From Zarea fungicola (taxonomy: Eukaryota > Ascomycota > Sordariomycetes > Hypocreales > Cordycipitaceae): a DNA stretch of 64,000 nt. The notes beneath the pieces were generated by a model. It searched no databases. It saw nothing but the letters and a program-made list of their open reading frames with translations, and had not been told where the DNA came from. The stretch is taken from the NCBI GenBank assembly GCA_900169235.1, contig FWCC01000174.1, forward strand, positions 124,001-188,000, written 5' to 3'. Below are positions 37,307 through 49,559 of this stretch, piece after piece. Position 1 is the first letter of the stretch; every line of letters begins with the position of its first letter. The translations under genes were made by a program, and so were the position numbers.

Positions 37307-38620
37307 TTTGGGCAGAATCAAAGCAACGTTTTCGTACTCTTTGTATCAGGCAAACAGACAGTAGTCCGTCGAGGAAATGATATTGGGTGGTGGCGTGTAG
37401 CTAGGAAAAGTGCGGAGCGTATCTTGCGGTGTAGGTGGATGCAGGGCGTAAACGGCTTCTTCACACTCAACGGTTTGGTTTCAAGGTGAAAAACGTCGAG
37501 TTGATGCAGGAACAAGAAACGTGCAGACGGAAGGATGCAAGGGAAGCTTGTTGATAAAAGGGAAGAAAAAAGGGAACCGCAACTCAGACAAAGCCAGCCT
37601 CCGTTAATTATTGGTGTTTTTGCTGGAGGGGGTCTGAAGGCGGGACGCGACAGAGGGTCGCAGCGCGTTGAGTGACGCTTGCCAATGAGCCCCACCAACC
37701 AGAGCCTCCTCCAGGCCTGTTCAGCGTGTGTGGTGCCTGGCAACAGGCAACCTGGGGCCTGGCCGCCTTGGTGCCTTCTGTCCAGGTTGGTGTCGTGCAG
37801 AAGGGGCCAAATCGGGTGACTAAGCTGGTGCAGGCGGCCCCAGTTGACCCCTGTCTACCCCTGTAGCCCCCATTGAATCGGACTGTACAAAGCTTGCAGC
37901 AGCTGCTTTAATAAAGTACAACAGAAGCACTATTGGTAGAGTACAAAGTACCTATGAATTGTACCTTTCTACCAATCTGCCACTACATGATGCTACCTGT
38001 TAAGATATCAAATACCTACCTACCTACCTGCAACTGGCCCCCTATTAGTACGGAGATTAAACCGCTAAAGTACTGGTACAGAAGCACGTACAAAGTATTA
38101 ATTGCATCTCCCTACCACTGTAATGATACCCGCAAGACATAAATTACCCACAACTGCTTGCTTGCTTCTTCCGAACCGCCACTACCGCCTTTCGCCGCTA
38201 GTCCCTTTCCAGTTTCTGCCTGACCAGCCTCCCAACTTGTTCAGTCTCCAGCTGTTTGCTTGTCCATTTTTGCGATCTGAAAAGCTAGACTCATCGCCAC
38301 GGCTTCCACGCACCCTGCTCGACATCCATACCTCGTGTCGGTCGAATAACATTGCCATCGACATTAGCGGCCGGCGACAATAATTGCCATTGGAAGTTTT
38401 GCACCTGCGAGCCGAGATTGCTGCAGGCAGCCAGTCATCGACGCCTTTGCGCCGAACCCGCTGCGATAGCCTTCAGTGCGAGCGCCCCTGACCTGCGACA
38501 CTCGCGACGGAACTCCATCGAATCGAGCGCGTATCTACCGAATACGTTGACTTGGTTCCCTTGCATCGCTTGCTCGTCCGAATCGCTGCGCTGCTCCTTT
38601 CAGCTAAACAGGCCGTAGAT
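37307..38620. promoter_or_regulatory. Divergent spacer ASF1 / RNA14
   Basis: This 1,314-bp region holds both promoters. It contains TACC x4 at 38013-38028 within a run rich in GTACC/TACCT words (37.93-38.1 kb) and a C-rich leader-like part just before RNA14. No gene was recognised. A non-ATG extension of the RNA14 frame to 38552 was not used. Confidence 0.5.
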
Positions 38621-41600
38621 ATGGCGTCTGAAGAATCATGGGGAAATGGAGGCTCAGCCGTACCTGAAGGAGATCAGCCACAGTATAATGAAGAACAAAC
38701 TGATACCACTGCTCATGCCCCCTATGACCCTGGTGATGTCCAAGATGACGGCAGCGATGATGGCGCAGACTATGACCCGGAATCTGTTGGCATAGAGCCC
38801 ACCCCCCCAGTGGCCTCAGCTGCCCCATCGCCCCCCCGTGCAACCTCAAAGCCCAAAATGTCTGGCGGCTTCATTGTCGAAGCATCCGACGATGAAGATG
38901 AATCAGCACCTGAACACAACCCTGCGCCAGCTGGTAAGTCGTCCAGCGAACAGGTCACGCCTGCGCCAGGACTGGAAGGGTTTGCGCCATTGCCCCCAGG
39001 TGTGGCTGGCCTTGACCCAATTACCTTCCTCGAGGCTCGAATTAAGGAAGACCCCCGGGGAGACATGGACGCTTGGCTCAACATCATGGCCGAGCATAAA
39101 GGCCGCAGCAGGCTCGACGAGCTGCGCAAAGTCTACCATCGCTTCTTGGAGGTGTTTCCCCAGGCGGCAAGTTGTCCCACATATCTGTCTCCCCTTGTTT
39201 TAGTGATGCTTAGTAGCTAATATTCCTTAGGCTGATGTATGGGTTCAATGGATCGAGTTGGAGTTGGGACTGGACAATTTCGTCGACGCCGAACAGCTCT
39301 TTGGTCGCTGCTTGATGACAGTACCCAATATTAAACTTTGGACGCTCTACCTCAACTACATTAGACGCCGCAACGATCTGAACAACGATCCCTCCGGCCA
39401 AGCCCGGCGGACAGTCACCCAATCGTACGAGTTCGTCATTGATAATATCGGCGTTGACAGGGATTCCGGCGATGTCTGGCTGGATTACGTCCAATTCATC
39501 AAGAACGGACCGGGCCAGATTGGCGGCACGGGCTGGCAAGACCAGCAAAAAATGGACCAGTTGCGCAAAGTCTACCATCGCGCCATTAATGTGCCCATGT
39601 CCACTGTAAACCATCTATGGAAGGAGTACGACCAGTTTGAAATGGGCCTAAACAAGGTCACGGTAGGTGAACCATGGAAAACCTCCATTCAATATCATGT
39701 GCTAACTGGTATGTAGGGTCGCAAATTCATCCAAGAGCGTTCGCCCGGCTACATGTCGGCCAAGAGTGGCAACATTGCCCTCGACAACATCACAAAGGCT
39801 CTCAGCAGAGTCAATCTACCCCGCCTTCCTCCAGCGCCTGGGTTCAATGGTGATTCTGAATATCGAGAGCAGGTTGAACTATGGAAAAGATGGATCGCCT
39901 GGGAAAAGGAAGATCCTCTCGTCTTGCAGGAGGATGAGCCAAAAGTCTTCTCGCAGAGAATCATGTATTGCTACAAGCAGGCTCTCATGGCCTTGCGCTT
40001 CTGGCCAGAAATGTGGGTTGATGCAGCCGAATGGTGTTACCAGAACGATATTCGAGAAAACGACGCGGAGATGGGCACGCAATTCCTTGTGCAAGGCATT
40101 GCAGCGAACCCCCAAAGCGTGCTGCTTGCTCTCAAGTACGCCGACCGTATCGAAGCAACGTATCCAGGCAGAGAAAGCGACAAGTCTGAGTATGCCCAGG
40201 CTGTGCGCAAACCTTATGATGACGTACTGGAAACTCTGTATGGAATGGGAGACAAGGTCAAGGAAAGGGAAAAGCTCGAAGTCTCGACTCTCAAACAAGC
40301 AGCTGCCCAAGAACCAGAAATGCAGCAGTCTATCGAGGGGAACGATGACGACGCCGGCAACCCGAGACTGTCCGCTAGTGATGAACGCATCAAAGCAATC
40401 CAGCAAGCCTATGCCGCGGAGAGTCAGCTTCTATCTCGCACAATTTCTTACATTTGGATTGCGCTTGCTCGTGCAATGAGGAGAATCCAAGGAAAAGGCA
40501 ACCAGAATGAGGGTGGCCTGCGCAAAGTGTTTACAGATGCTCGACACAAGGGCCGCTTGACAAGTGATGTATACGTTGCCGTCGCACTTCTCGAGTCTGT
40601 TGTATACAAGGATCCTGTCGGTGCCAAGATCTTTGAACGCGGTGCCCGGTTGTTTCCCAACGATGAGGAGTTTATGATTGAATACCTAAAATATCTCCAT
40701 TCAAAGGACGATACAACGAGTGAGATTCCCTCTGCGTCCTCCCTGTTGATTCTCGGCTAACAAGCTTCAGATGCCCGCGTTGTTTTTGAAACCTGCGTTA
40801 ATCGCCTAACTGCAAAGCCAGAAACCCTTGCAAAGGCTCGACCAATGTACGCTTATTTTCACAAATATGAATCCCAATATGGAGAGCTTTCTCAAATTTC
40901 CAAGCTGGAGGAACGAATGGCGGAGCTTTTCCCCGAAGACCCAAAGTTGCAGACCTTTAACCATCGATTCTCTTCGGACAAATTTGACCCCATCAATACA
41001 CCCGTCATTGTATCAAAGGCCGTGCAAATGCGACCAAAACTGGCACTACCCGCCATTGAAGAACCAGTACCTGTCCGAGACAGTCCCCGACCTATGCGCC
41101 TGGAGCAGAGCCCGAGGCCACAGTATGTGCGCGCAACCGCCTCGCCAAAGCGGCCCTTTGGCGGCGACGACGAAGATCTGAATCCGCCGAAGCGCCTGGC
41201 CCGCGGTGCCTCTCCACTCAAAGGAGCGGCTGGCCGCCGACTCGATCAGCAACGGCGCAACCAATCGTCAGCGCTACATCGCGACATTACTTTCCTTTTG
41301 GGTATTCTTCCAGCAGCGCACACGTATGACTCACAACGACTGAGCGCTCCTAACATGGTGTCTCTCCTTCGTGACACACCATTGCCTGATTACATGTCAT
41401 GGAAGGCTGCTACCGGGGGCCAGTATAGACAGCCCTCGCAAATGCACACTAGACAAGCCTCTGGTGATTTTGCGCGTCCACATAGCCCCTACGGTCAGGT
41501 CCCGGGCTCCTCTTCTGGATACCGCAACTCACCGCTTGCAAGTGGCTACCCAGCGCCTAGCGGTAATTGGACCGCCACACAAGGCGCCTACCCTCCAACT

Positions 41601-41630
41601 GGGCAATACGGCGGCCAACGCTTTCAGTGA
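38621..41630 (+). CDS. RNA14: mRNA 3'-end processing protein RNA14
   Basis: Four exons, 38621..39166, 39231..39662, 39717..40719 and 40771..41630, 946 aa, in phase. Rna14 (CstF-77 homologue) is the HAT-repeat scaffold of cleavage factor IA in nuclear mRNA cleavage and polyadenylation. The acidic, Pro-rich N-terminus (1-125) precedes the HAT repeats from FLEARIKEDP onward (RLDELRKVYHRFLEVFPQAA, LWTLYLNYIRRRND, DQLRKVYHRAINVPM, QVELWKRWIAWEKED, GAKIFERGARLFPND). A Pro/Ser/Gly-rich tail of about 180 residues follows, with KRLARG and a Tyr/Gly/Ser-rich end. Intron 1 (39167-39230) starts with GCAAGT; the nearest GT donor (GTTGTC) would give an immediate TGA, so a GC-AG intron is required to join VFPQA to ADVWVQW. 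Argonaute follows on the same strand after 1 kb. Confidence 0.95.
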
Positions 41631-42664
41631 TGATGGATGTGAAGACTAGGCCCTCTTGAGCCTCTGTTTGATTAGACATGTCGCATATTCTTGGCGTTTT
41701 ATTGGGGAAATATTACAACTTGGTATACAAAATCGTATTTTTGCTTGCTGTTGTTTAGTTGGGAGGAAATGGAATCAATATTGACTATGAATCTTCAAAA
41801 ACAATACCACACAATTCACACAATTCACACAATTCACACGTTTCACTGCATATTAGCTTGTTCACATGTGTGACTACTTTCTATTCTCAGCCAACTTGTA
41901 GATGTTGGTTTTTGTTGCGTCGTGCCGTGTGGCGGTGATGGTAGAAGTTCACAGTTTCACGACATCGACAGGCCTCGTGCAACGCCTTGCTCCGACCTTT
42001 TCTTGTACGGTTTAAAACAGCGGTATACACGACTGGAATTTTGGCCAATCATTTGGTTTGTGTCCCTATGATAAACTGCACCGGGACTCTGTCCGGGAAT
42101 GGTCGTCATGCAGCATTCCCTGTCAGCCTGTCTCGGTCTGCAGCATCTCCTGCGCCGCACCGGGACCTGCCTGCAAACGCACCACCACCACCACCACTAT
42201 ACTCCTGCCTGCTTTCAAATTCACATTCATTCGTTTGCTCATTAACGGCAAACAACAGATAGTGCAGCTGCTGCCGGCTGCTGCCGGCTGGCAACCGTAT
42301 CACATGATAACGATAACACTCACTATAAATTAAGAGCTTCCCGTCGACTCTTCCATCTCTTCCTTCTTCACTCTCATCCATCAACACACCTTTCATTTCT
42401 TCCGCAATTGGAACAATTGCCTCTGATTTGCACCCCCCTTTAGCTATAATAGCTCTCATTCTTGGTCTGTCGATTAGCATCTACTCAAGCTTGAGTTGAA
42501 AGCTTTCAAACCTTGACGGATCCTCGCCGCAGGCGTTCCATTCGTGAGTGCTCCAGATTTTCCATCTTCATTACCGATCCTCGAACCCTGCTTTTCTCCA
42601 CCTTTTCTTTTGAACATTTTCGTCTCAAATACCAGTGAGATTAGTGCTGATACACAGCCAGATC
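41631..42664. other. Spacer RNA14 / Argonaute
   Basis: RNA14 3' region and Argonaute promoter/leader. It carries ACAATTCAC x3 at 41811-41837 and a GCTGCTGCCGG duplicated word near 42269-42289. The last 300 bp is C/T-rich, like a leader. No gene was recognised. Confidence 0.5.
41811..41837. repeat. ACAATTCAC x3 tandem repeat
   Basis: Three perfect 9-bp copies lie 181 bp downstream of the RNA14 stop codon, in its probable 3' region. Confidence 0.85.
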
Positions 42665-45600
42665 ATGTCCGATCGCGGAAGGGCGCCGTCCCAAGCTACC
42701 GGTGTGAGAAGCACGGATGCAAGCCGAGTTGCATCACCGGCACGCTCAACAGTGTCCAAGCCTGGCCAGCCTGGCTGGACACAAGGACCAGGATTCGACC
42801 CTGCTCGGCCTGCTACTACAGTTAAGAAAGGCAACACGCGAATGGAGCTTCCAGCCGATGCCTATGCCACCGACACTCAGAAGTCCTTGTTCACCCTTCG
42901 TGGCAATAAACTCAATTCTGAGGGCGCGCCGGCGACTGTTGAAGTGAATCAATACCGCATGACAAAGTTTGATTTCACAAAGAAGATTTATCAGTACGAT
43001 GTGAGTATCGCAGACAAATATTTGGCCTCATCAGTTGCTAACCATTGCTAGGTCGCTCTATCGCCCGACCCTGACAAGAAGACCATCATCTTGAAAAAGA
43101 TTTGGGAGCACCAGACCTTCAAAAATGCCTTGCAGAAATACAGCTATAATATGTGGATCTGTGATGGCAATAAATTGGCTTGGTCACCTGCTCTTGTCGA
43201 CCGTGGTGAGCTTCGCTTCACCGTGAATCTGGATGAAGGCCGCCCCCAGACTCAGCAAAAGCCTTCCAAGAAGCCTCGACAGAGTAACATCTTCCATGTT
43301 ACTCTCCGAAAGACAACAGAGGTTCAGATGTCCGCTCTTAAAGGCTACCTTGAACAGAAAGTGCAGTTCAACAACTCCGTGACGGAAGCGCTCAACTTTG
43401 TCGACCACCTCATTCGCCAGTGGCCGTCTCAGAATCTCTTGGCCATTAAAAGAAACTTTTACAAGCGCCAGGCAAAGGGTCGCCCCCTCATAGATGGCAA
43501 TCTTGTTGAGGTACACAAAGGCACGTATGCGTCTGTTCGACTGAGCCACAACTTGACTCGTGGTGGTGTAGGCTTGGCCCTGAACGCTGATATTGCAAAC
43601 ACTTGCTTCTGGGTTGGCAACCAGACTGTCGACAGGCTGCTCTGCCACTTTCTCGCCGCTGCAGAGCCAAGACGTTGGAGGAATCTTTCCCCACTGGACC
43701 TTGCAAACCAACTTCGGCCTGTTAAAGGGCAGTCAGGCCAATGGGAGTCGAGTGATGCCTTCAAGCAGCTCCGAAAGCTCCGCAAGCTCAAGTTTACGGT
43801 CCGCCACCCGAATCGCACTGCAGCAGTGGACAAAGTGTACACCATTCAAGACGTCGTCTTTCGTCAAGAGTATGGTGCCGATGGTGGCAATGCTCGTATG
43901 GTCAAGTTTGAACATGAGGGTAAAGACATCTCCGTTGCTCAATACTTTGAAATGAAGTACAAGGCCTTTCTCCGCTTCAACAACTTGCCTTTGCTAGATG
44001 CGGGCAAGGGTGGTCTTATTCCTATGGAGTTTGCCATGGTCGAGCCGATGCAGCGCTACCCATTCAAGCTGAACCCTGACCAGACCGCAGCCATGATCAA
44101 GATTGCTGTCACGCGACCAAACATCAGAAAGTCGGACATCCAGTCGCATGTCAATGACCTGCAGATTTCTGCGGACCCCTTCCTTCGACACTATGGCGTT
44201 CAATTCGATTCACAATTCACCAAGGTCGATGCAAAAGTCATTGCGCCACCTACTGTCAACTTTGGAACTGGCACTGCTGATCCAAAGTTTTCTGGCCGCT
44301 GGGATCTACGTGGCAAGAAATTCTGGAAGCAGAATAATGCACCTTTGATGAACTGGGGGTTCCTTGTGTTGGATGACTGTGTTCAGTTGCCGCAGCTGAA
44401 GGCGTTTGCTCAAACATTCAAGACGACATTTATTGGTCATGGCGGCAAATGCACGGCTGATCCAATGTTGTTTACTCCGCCGGCTGATGTGAAGGGCAAT
44501 GTTGCTCGCTCCCTGGAGTGGGTTCACAAACAGATCACTACTACCAAGGGCTACACCCAGCTCATGTTTGTTGTCGTTCAGCACAAGAACAGCCCTCATT
44601 ACATTCGCTTGAAGAAGTCGGCCGATTGCCGATTTGGAATTTTGACGCAGGTTGTCAATGGCCGGTCTGTTGCTGAGAACAACGGCCAATACCACTCCAA
44701 TGTCTGCCTTAAAGTCAATGCCAAGCTGGGTGGTGCTACGTCCCGAACTATGCCGCCGTGGAAGGGCAAGTCTGCAACCTACTTTCCTGAGAACAGGCCT
44801 ACCATGATTGTTGGCGTCGATGTCTCCCACGCGGCCCCTGGAGGTGTCACTCCGTCTGTTGCTGCGATGACCATGTCGATGGACCGGGATGCTACTCGAT
44901 ATGCAGCCATGGTGGAGACAAACGGCTACCGAACAGAGATGCTGACACCAGCCAATGTCAATTTCATGTTTGGGCAGCTTTCAAAGCAGTGGATGGTTGG
45001 CCACGGAAATGCATTCCCGAGGCACATTATGTACTTCCGTGATGGCGTTGCTGAAGGCCAGTTTGCCCATGTTATTGACCAGGAAATTGGCGAGATCAGG
45101 CGCTTTCTTCAGCGTGCCGCCCCAAAGGCACAGATGCCGAGCTTCACTGTAATCGTGGCCACCAAACGGCATCACATCCGCTTCTTTCCCCAAAAAGGTG
45201 ACAAGAATGGCAATGCCTTGCCAGGCACGCTTGTGGAGAAGGAAGTCACACACCCGTTCATGTGGGATTTCTACCTTTGCTCTCATGTGGCTATCCAGGG
45301 AACTGCGCGTCCTGTGCATTATCATGTTCTACTCGATGAGATGAACATGTCTGCAAATGAGCTGCAAAAGATGATTTACCACCAAAGCTATTCGTACGCA
45401 AGATCAACCACTCCGGTTTCCCTTCACCCAGCTGTGTACTACGCTCACTTGGCGGGTGCCCGCGCCCGTGCGCATGAGAATGTAGCATCCAGTGAAGGAC
45501 ACCGCGCCGGCCCCAAAGGTCATGAAATGATCCGAGATCAGGAGGCCAAGGGATATATTCAAGAGCAGCCAACATCAACGGATGCACCGCGATTGCTGCC

Positions 45601-45685
45601 ACTGGGAGGCAAGCCAGAGGGTCAGCCTCTTGACGGAGAGGAGAGACAGAGGAATTTCTTCAGGGGTACAATGTGGTACATTTAG
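42665..45685 (+). CDS. Argonaute (QDE-2/SMS-2 family), slicer-competent
   Basis: Two exons, 42665..43000 and 43052..45685, 989 aa, in phase (branch site GCTAACC). It binds small RNA guides and cleaves matching RNA in quelling, meiotic silencing or defence against transposons. The order is N-terminal domain, linker, PAZ (about 300-440), MID (about 555-680) and PIWI (about 690-985). The catalytic tetrad is complete by alignment with human Ago2: D702 (GVDVSH), E741 (YRTEM), D776 (YFRDG) and H868 (PVHYHV). The 5'-phosphate pocket residues Tyr629, Lys633, Gln645 and Lys670 are present. The C-terminus MWYI matches the buried family end. The start is the ATG of MSDRGRAPSQ; the upstream non-ATG extension is not used. 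Sordariomycetes usually carry two Argonautes (QDE-2, SMS-2); which one this is cannot be settled here. Confidence 0.96.
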
Positions 45686-46042
45686 AAGGGAAAAGTGATG
45701 TGGGTGGTGGTGACGACTGATGACATTTTTGGGGATCGCCTTGCTTGTAAGCGATGAACATATTGGAGGTGGGTGGCGGCGGAGGACACTTTGCTAGACA
45801 GGAAACCATGATAGCTATCAATTCATGCATTATCTTTTGATTTATTATGAAATATTCTCATGAAGAAGTTGATGGATATGTTGTAGAAGAAGACGAGCAA
45901 GTCGGAATTCGGCACAGCCACGAAATAAAGCTTGGCGGGCGGCGTCATAGCATTGCCCCACCAGAAAACGAATAGCTACAGTCGACACAGCCTGTGAGCG
46001 CGCGGGGGATTTTACCTGTTTCATCTCCCTTCAAACGGCAAC
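45686..46042. other. Spacer Argonaute / SRO7
   Basis: This 357-bp tandem spacer on the plus strand has a GGTGG-rich start (Argonaute 3' side) and a short promoter for SRO7. No gene was recognised. Confidence 0.5.
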
Positions 46043-49000
46043 ATGGCGGGCTATCTGCGAGGAAAGCAGGCAGGCATCCAGAATGACCTGTCTGCAAGCA
46101 TTCGACCCGAGCTCTTTATGCCCGACTACCAGGCTCGCTATGGCATCAACTCTCAGATCAGGTAGGTCGTTGTCACCAAGCTTCCGCGCCCCGCCATGGC
46201 ATAACTGCTGCTCCAAAGGGCCCGGCTAACATGCGGCGCTGCTCTGCGCATCCAGCTGCTTTGCCTACGATCCCGTCCAGTCACTTCTCGCCATCGGAAC
46301 GAGCGAAAGCAAATTTGGAGCGGGCAAGATATACATTTTTGGCCAACGGCGAGTGCAAAAGGTGCTGCAGCCTCCTCGTCCCACGTCCTTCCACAGCCTG
46401 CACTTTTCGGCCAACCACATTGTCAGCCTCGATACCAAAAATGAGCTTGGATTTTGGGACTTGGACACTGGTGCCAGGGTCGGCGCTCAGGTGGTGGCTG
46501 GAAACGTTGCGTCTGTCCTTGTAGACCCGATGCTGGACTGGGCCTTTATCGGTCTCCAGAACGGCGATGTCATGGCGTATGACTTGGATCGCAGGTCGCT
46601 TTCCCGTTCCTTTAGGCTGCCCAATTTCTGGCGAGAGAAGGACCCTGGCGCCCGTACCGTCGCTCTGACGTGCATGGCCATGCACCCGCGCGACGTGGGG
46701 AAGCTTCTCATAGGGTATACCCACGGCGCGGTCGTGTACTCATTCAAGCAAAACAAGGCAGTCCAGTTCCTCGAGTATGTGGTACCGCGCGGAGCACCGG
46801 GGGGGAATGGAGCTGGGATGGAGACTATACGCAAACCGAGGCTTACGCATGCCCTGTGGCACCCATCGGGAACCTTCATCTTGACAGCCCATGATGACGG
46901 CAGCCTGGTGTTTTGGGACCCGAAAGACGCAAGGGTTGTTTTGGCCCGGACGCTGAAAAACGTGGGAATCGAGCTACCAGATGCCTCTCCCGTCCAGCCC
47001 GCGGTTGTTGAGCCCTATACAAAAATAGCGTGGTGCTGCAAGGACAACTGCGACGATTCGGGCCTCCTCATCGCTGGAGGGCACCCATCCACGTCAAACG
47101 AGAATAGTCTAACCTTTATCGACCTGGGTGTCACACCCGTCTACGCAACGTCTTCATGGCAAGCTCTGGCGACCTACTTTCATGGGAAGCGGGAGATTCC
47201 ACTAACACTACCTCCCGGCGCGCAAGACGTCAACTTTGTCTTGATCCCCCGATCCTCGCCGCACTTTAATGGAGCCCAGGACCCTGTTGCCTTGATTTGC
47301 CTGCTTAGTGCCGGCGAGATCATCACGCTCAGCTTTCCGTCCGGATACCCTATTAGCCCGACGAATCAGCTACACCCTTCCACATTTTTTGTCCACCCCT
47401 TCATCACCAAAGTGAACGTCTCTAGTCTTGAGCGGCCTAGGTGGCTGTCCATGGTTGAAAAGCGCGACCAAGGGGAGCCGCTTCTAAAGGGTGGAGCGGA
47501 AGGGCCCCGTCCGCGTAAGCGCTTTGAAGAGCGCACGATTATACAAGCTGCTCATGCCGATAGCATAATTCGCATATGGGACTCGGGCCACGCTGACGAG
47601 ATTGAGAATGCCCAGCCCATCCAGGTGGATATCGCACGAGCCCTGGATCGCTATGACGATGTGGACATTTCCTGCATGAGCATGGCAAGCAACACGGGCG
47701 AGTTTGCCGTGGGCACTAGGACCGGCGAGGCCATTGTCTACCGATGGGGGAGGAACAGATTCCACGGAAGGACAGATGAGCCTCCTCGTCTTGATCCCAA
47801 TCCAAAGGGATTAACAGATATTAGCTCCAGAGCTGAACCAAATCTGAAGGAAGGACTGCAGCCGTTTGTCTTGTACGAAATGGTGATGGGGCCAATCACG
47901 GCCATAAAATTGTCCAATGTTGGATTTGTTGCTGTGGGATCCGAGCTTGGCTTCCTGACCATTATCGATCTTCGGGGTCCGCAGATTATCTACCAAGCCC
48001 CCATGACTGACTTTGCCAAGCAAGAAAAACGTGGTTCTCTGTTCAAGAGCGGCCACCGCCGTTCCGATTCTGCGCCGCAAAAGGAGTGGCCTGTGGAGAT
48101 GGAGTTTGGTGTGATGACACTGGATGAGGACAAGTACTCGAGCATCTGCTGCTTTGTTGGAACGAACCTCGGCAAGGTGATTACGTTTAAGCTCCTCCCG
48201 GCCGCCAACGGAACATATTCCGTACAGCTAGCAGGTGTCGCATCGCTCGACAGCAAAGTCATTTGTCTCAATGCCATTGACATAAACACGGGGAAACCAG
48301 CTGCTGCCACTGGCCAGATTGTGGCTGGCCTACGTGAAGGTCGCCAAGTTCATGGCGCTCTCGTCGCTGGTAAGTCACTACACGTCATAGAAAGATGGGC
48401 GGAGATGAAATTATGCTAACGATACTTTTTTTTTTTTTTCGATAATTAGTAACGCAAACCGAAATTCGCATCTTTCAACCAGCCAATTCCAAAGGTGCCT
48501 CGAAAGAGTTTGACAGTGTCTTGTGCGACGCGGCGTCCGTGGCCGAGCTGGAGCTGCAAGGGCACGCCATTGTCGCCGTGTTTGGCGACCGCACCGCGCG
48601 CGCCTTTTCCATTCCCGCGCTCAAGGAGATTGGGCGGGCCGACCTGCCCAGCCTCGACATTACCAGAATCACCGGCACCGTGGTGACGGAGACGGGCGAC
48701 ATCTTTGCGTGGACGGGCCCGAGCGAGCTCGAGGTCATCCACGTCTGGGGCACGGGCAAGGCGCTGGAGAACACGCCGGACACGCTCATCAACCCGGGCC
48801 TGGCCTGCCCGCCGCGACCGACCATTTCGAACCTGCAGTGGATCTCGGGGACGCAGTACGTGTCGGTGCTGGATCTGGACATTCTCGTGGGCGGGGCAGA
48901 TCGGCCACCGAGCAAGCGCATGCTCGAGGCGGCGGCCGCGGAGGCACGGCTGGCGCGGCAGGGCGGTGCGGGTGCAGCCGCTGGCGGGTCGCAGGAAGGC

Positions 49001-49177
49001 TGGGGCTCGTACTTGTCGCGGCAGCTGGCTGAGCGGACGGAAAAGCTTAACATTATGGGTGACGGCATGGATAATCTGCAGGCTCAGAGCCAGGGCTGGG
49101 CGGATGATGTGGGCAAGTTCATTGGCAAGCAGAAGCGTGGACTGGTGATGGGGGCTGTCAAGAGCAAGTTCTTTTAG
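46043..49177 (+). CDS. SRO7: Lgl/tomosyn-family exocytosis regulator SRO7
   Basis: Three exons, 46043..46161, 46256..48369 and 48450..49177, 986 aa, in phase. Sro7 is a double beta-propeller protein that works with Sec4 and the t-SNARE Sec9 in docking secretory vesicles at growth sites. The N-terminus (LSASIRPELFMPDYQARYGI) is followed by WD-like blades (FAYDPVQSLLAIGTSE, ELGFWDLDTGARVG, LTHALWHPSGTFILTAHDDG, IIRIWDSGHADEIE) and the Lgl C-terminal region. The last 70 residues (YLSRQLAERTEKLNIMGD, DNLQAQSQGWADDVGKF) form a VAMP-like tail, as in tomosyn-type fungal Sro7 proteins. The length fits Sro7 (about 1,000 aa). The short first exon was chosen because its MAGYLRGKQAGI start and phase-2 donor join cleanly to SCFAYDP. 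Confidence 0.93.
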
Positions 49178-49559
49178 GCGTTTTCTCCCTGTGATGCATT
49201 CTTTTTTATGTATGTATCAAGGTCCGTTTGATAGTTTTATACCATTTCCTTTGGCCGCTAATACGGGGATCTGTACATCTACCACATGACTGTGGAGTAC
49301 ATCTTGGTGAATGATTAGATAAAAATAAAAATAAAGGGAAAAAAAATTAACGCCATCTACGGGATGTTTCAGCTGGAGCTTAGTTGCTTGTAATGTTCTT
49401 GCAGAGTAGTCTTGTTATAACTTGAAAAAGTCACCATGCCAATGCCCATCATTTTTGAATGGCAGTCGGTTGGCGAGTAATATTACAATATTTATCGAGT
49501 ATATATGTTCTTGTATGAAGCTATGTACATTTTGTTTCTTTTTTCCCCCCGCGCGGCCT
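49178..49559. other. Convergent 3' spacer SRO7 / CadD-like
   Basis: This 382-bp AT-rich region between facing stop codons probably holds both 3' untranslated regions. No gene was recognised. Confidence 0.55.

Noticed and set aside
48523..49148. Long alternative frames over the SRO7 last exon
   Set aside because: They are GC-rich shadow frames of the SRO7 C-terminal exon, whose own frame carries the conserved VAMP-like tail.
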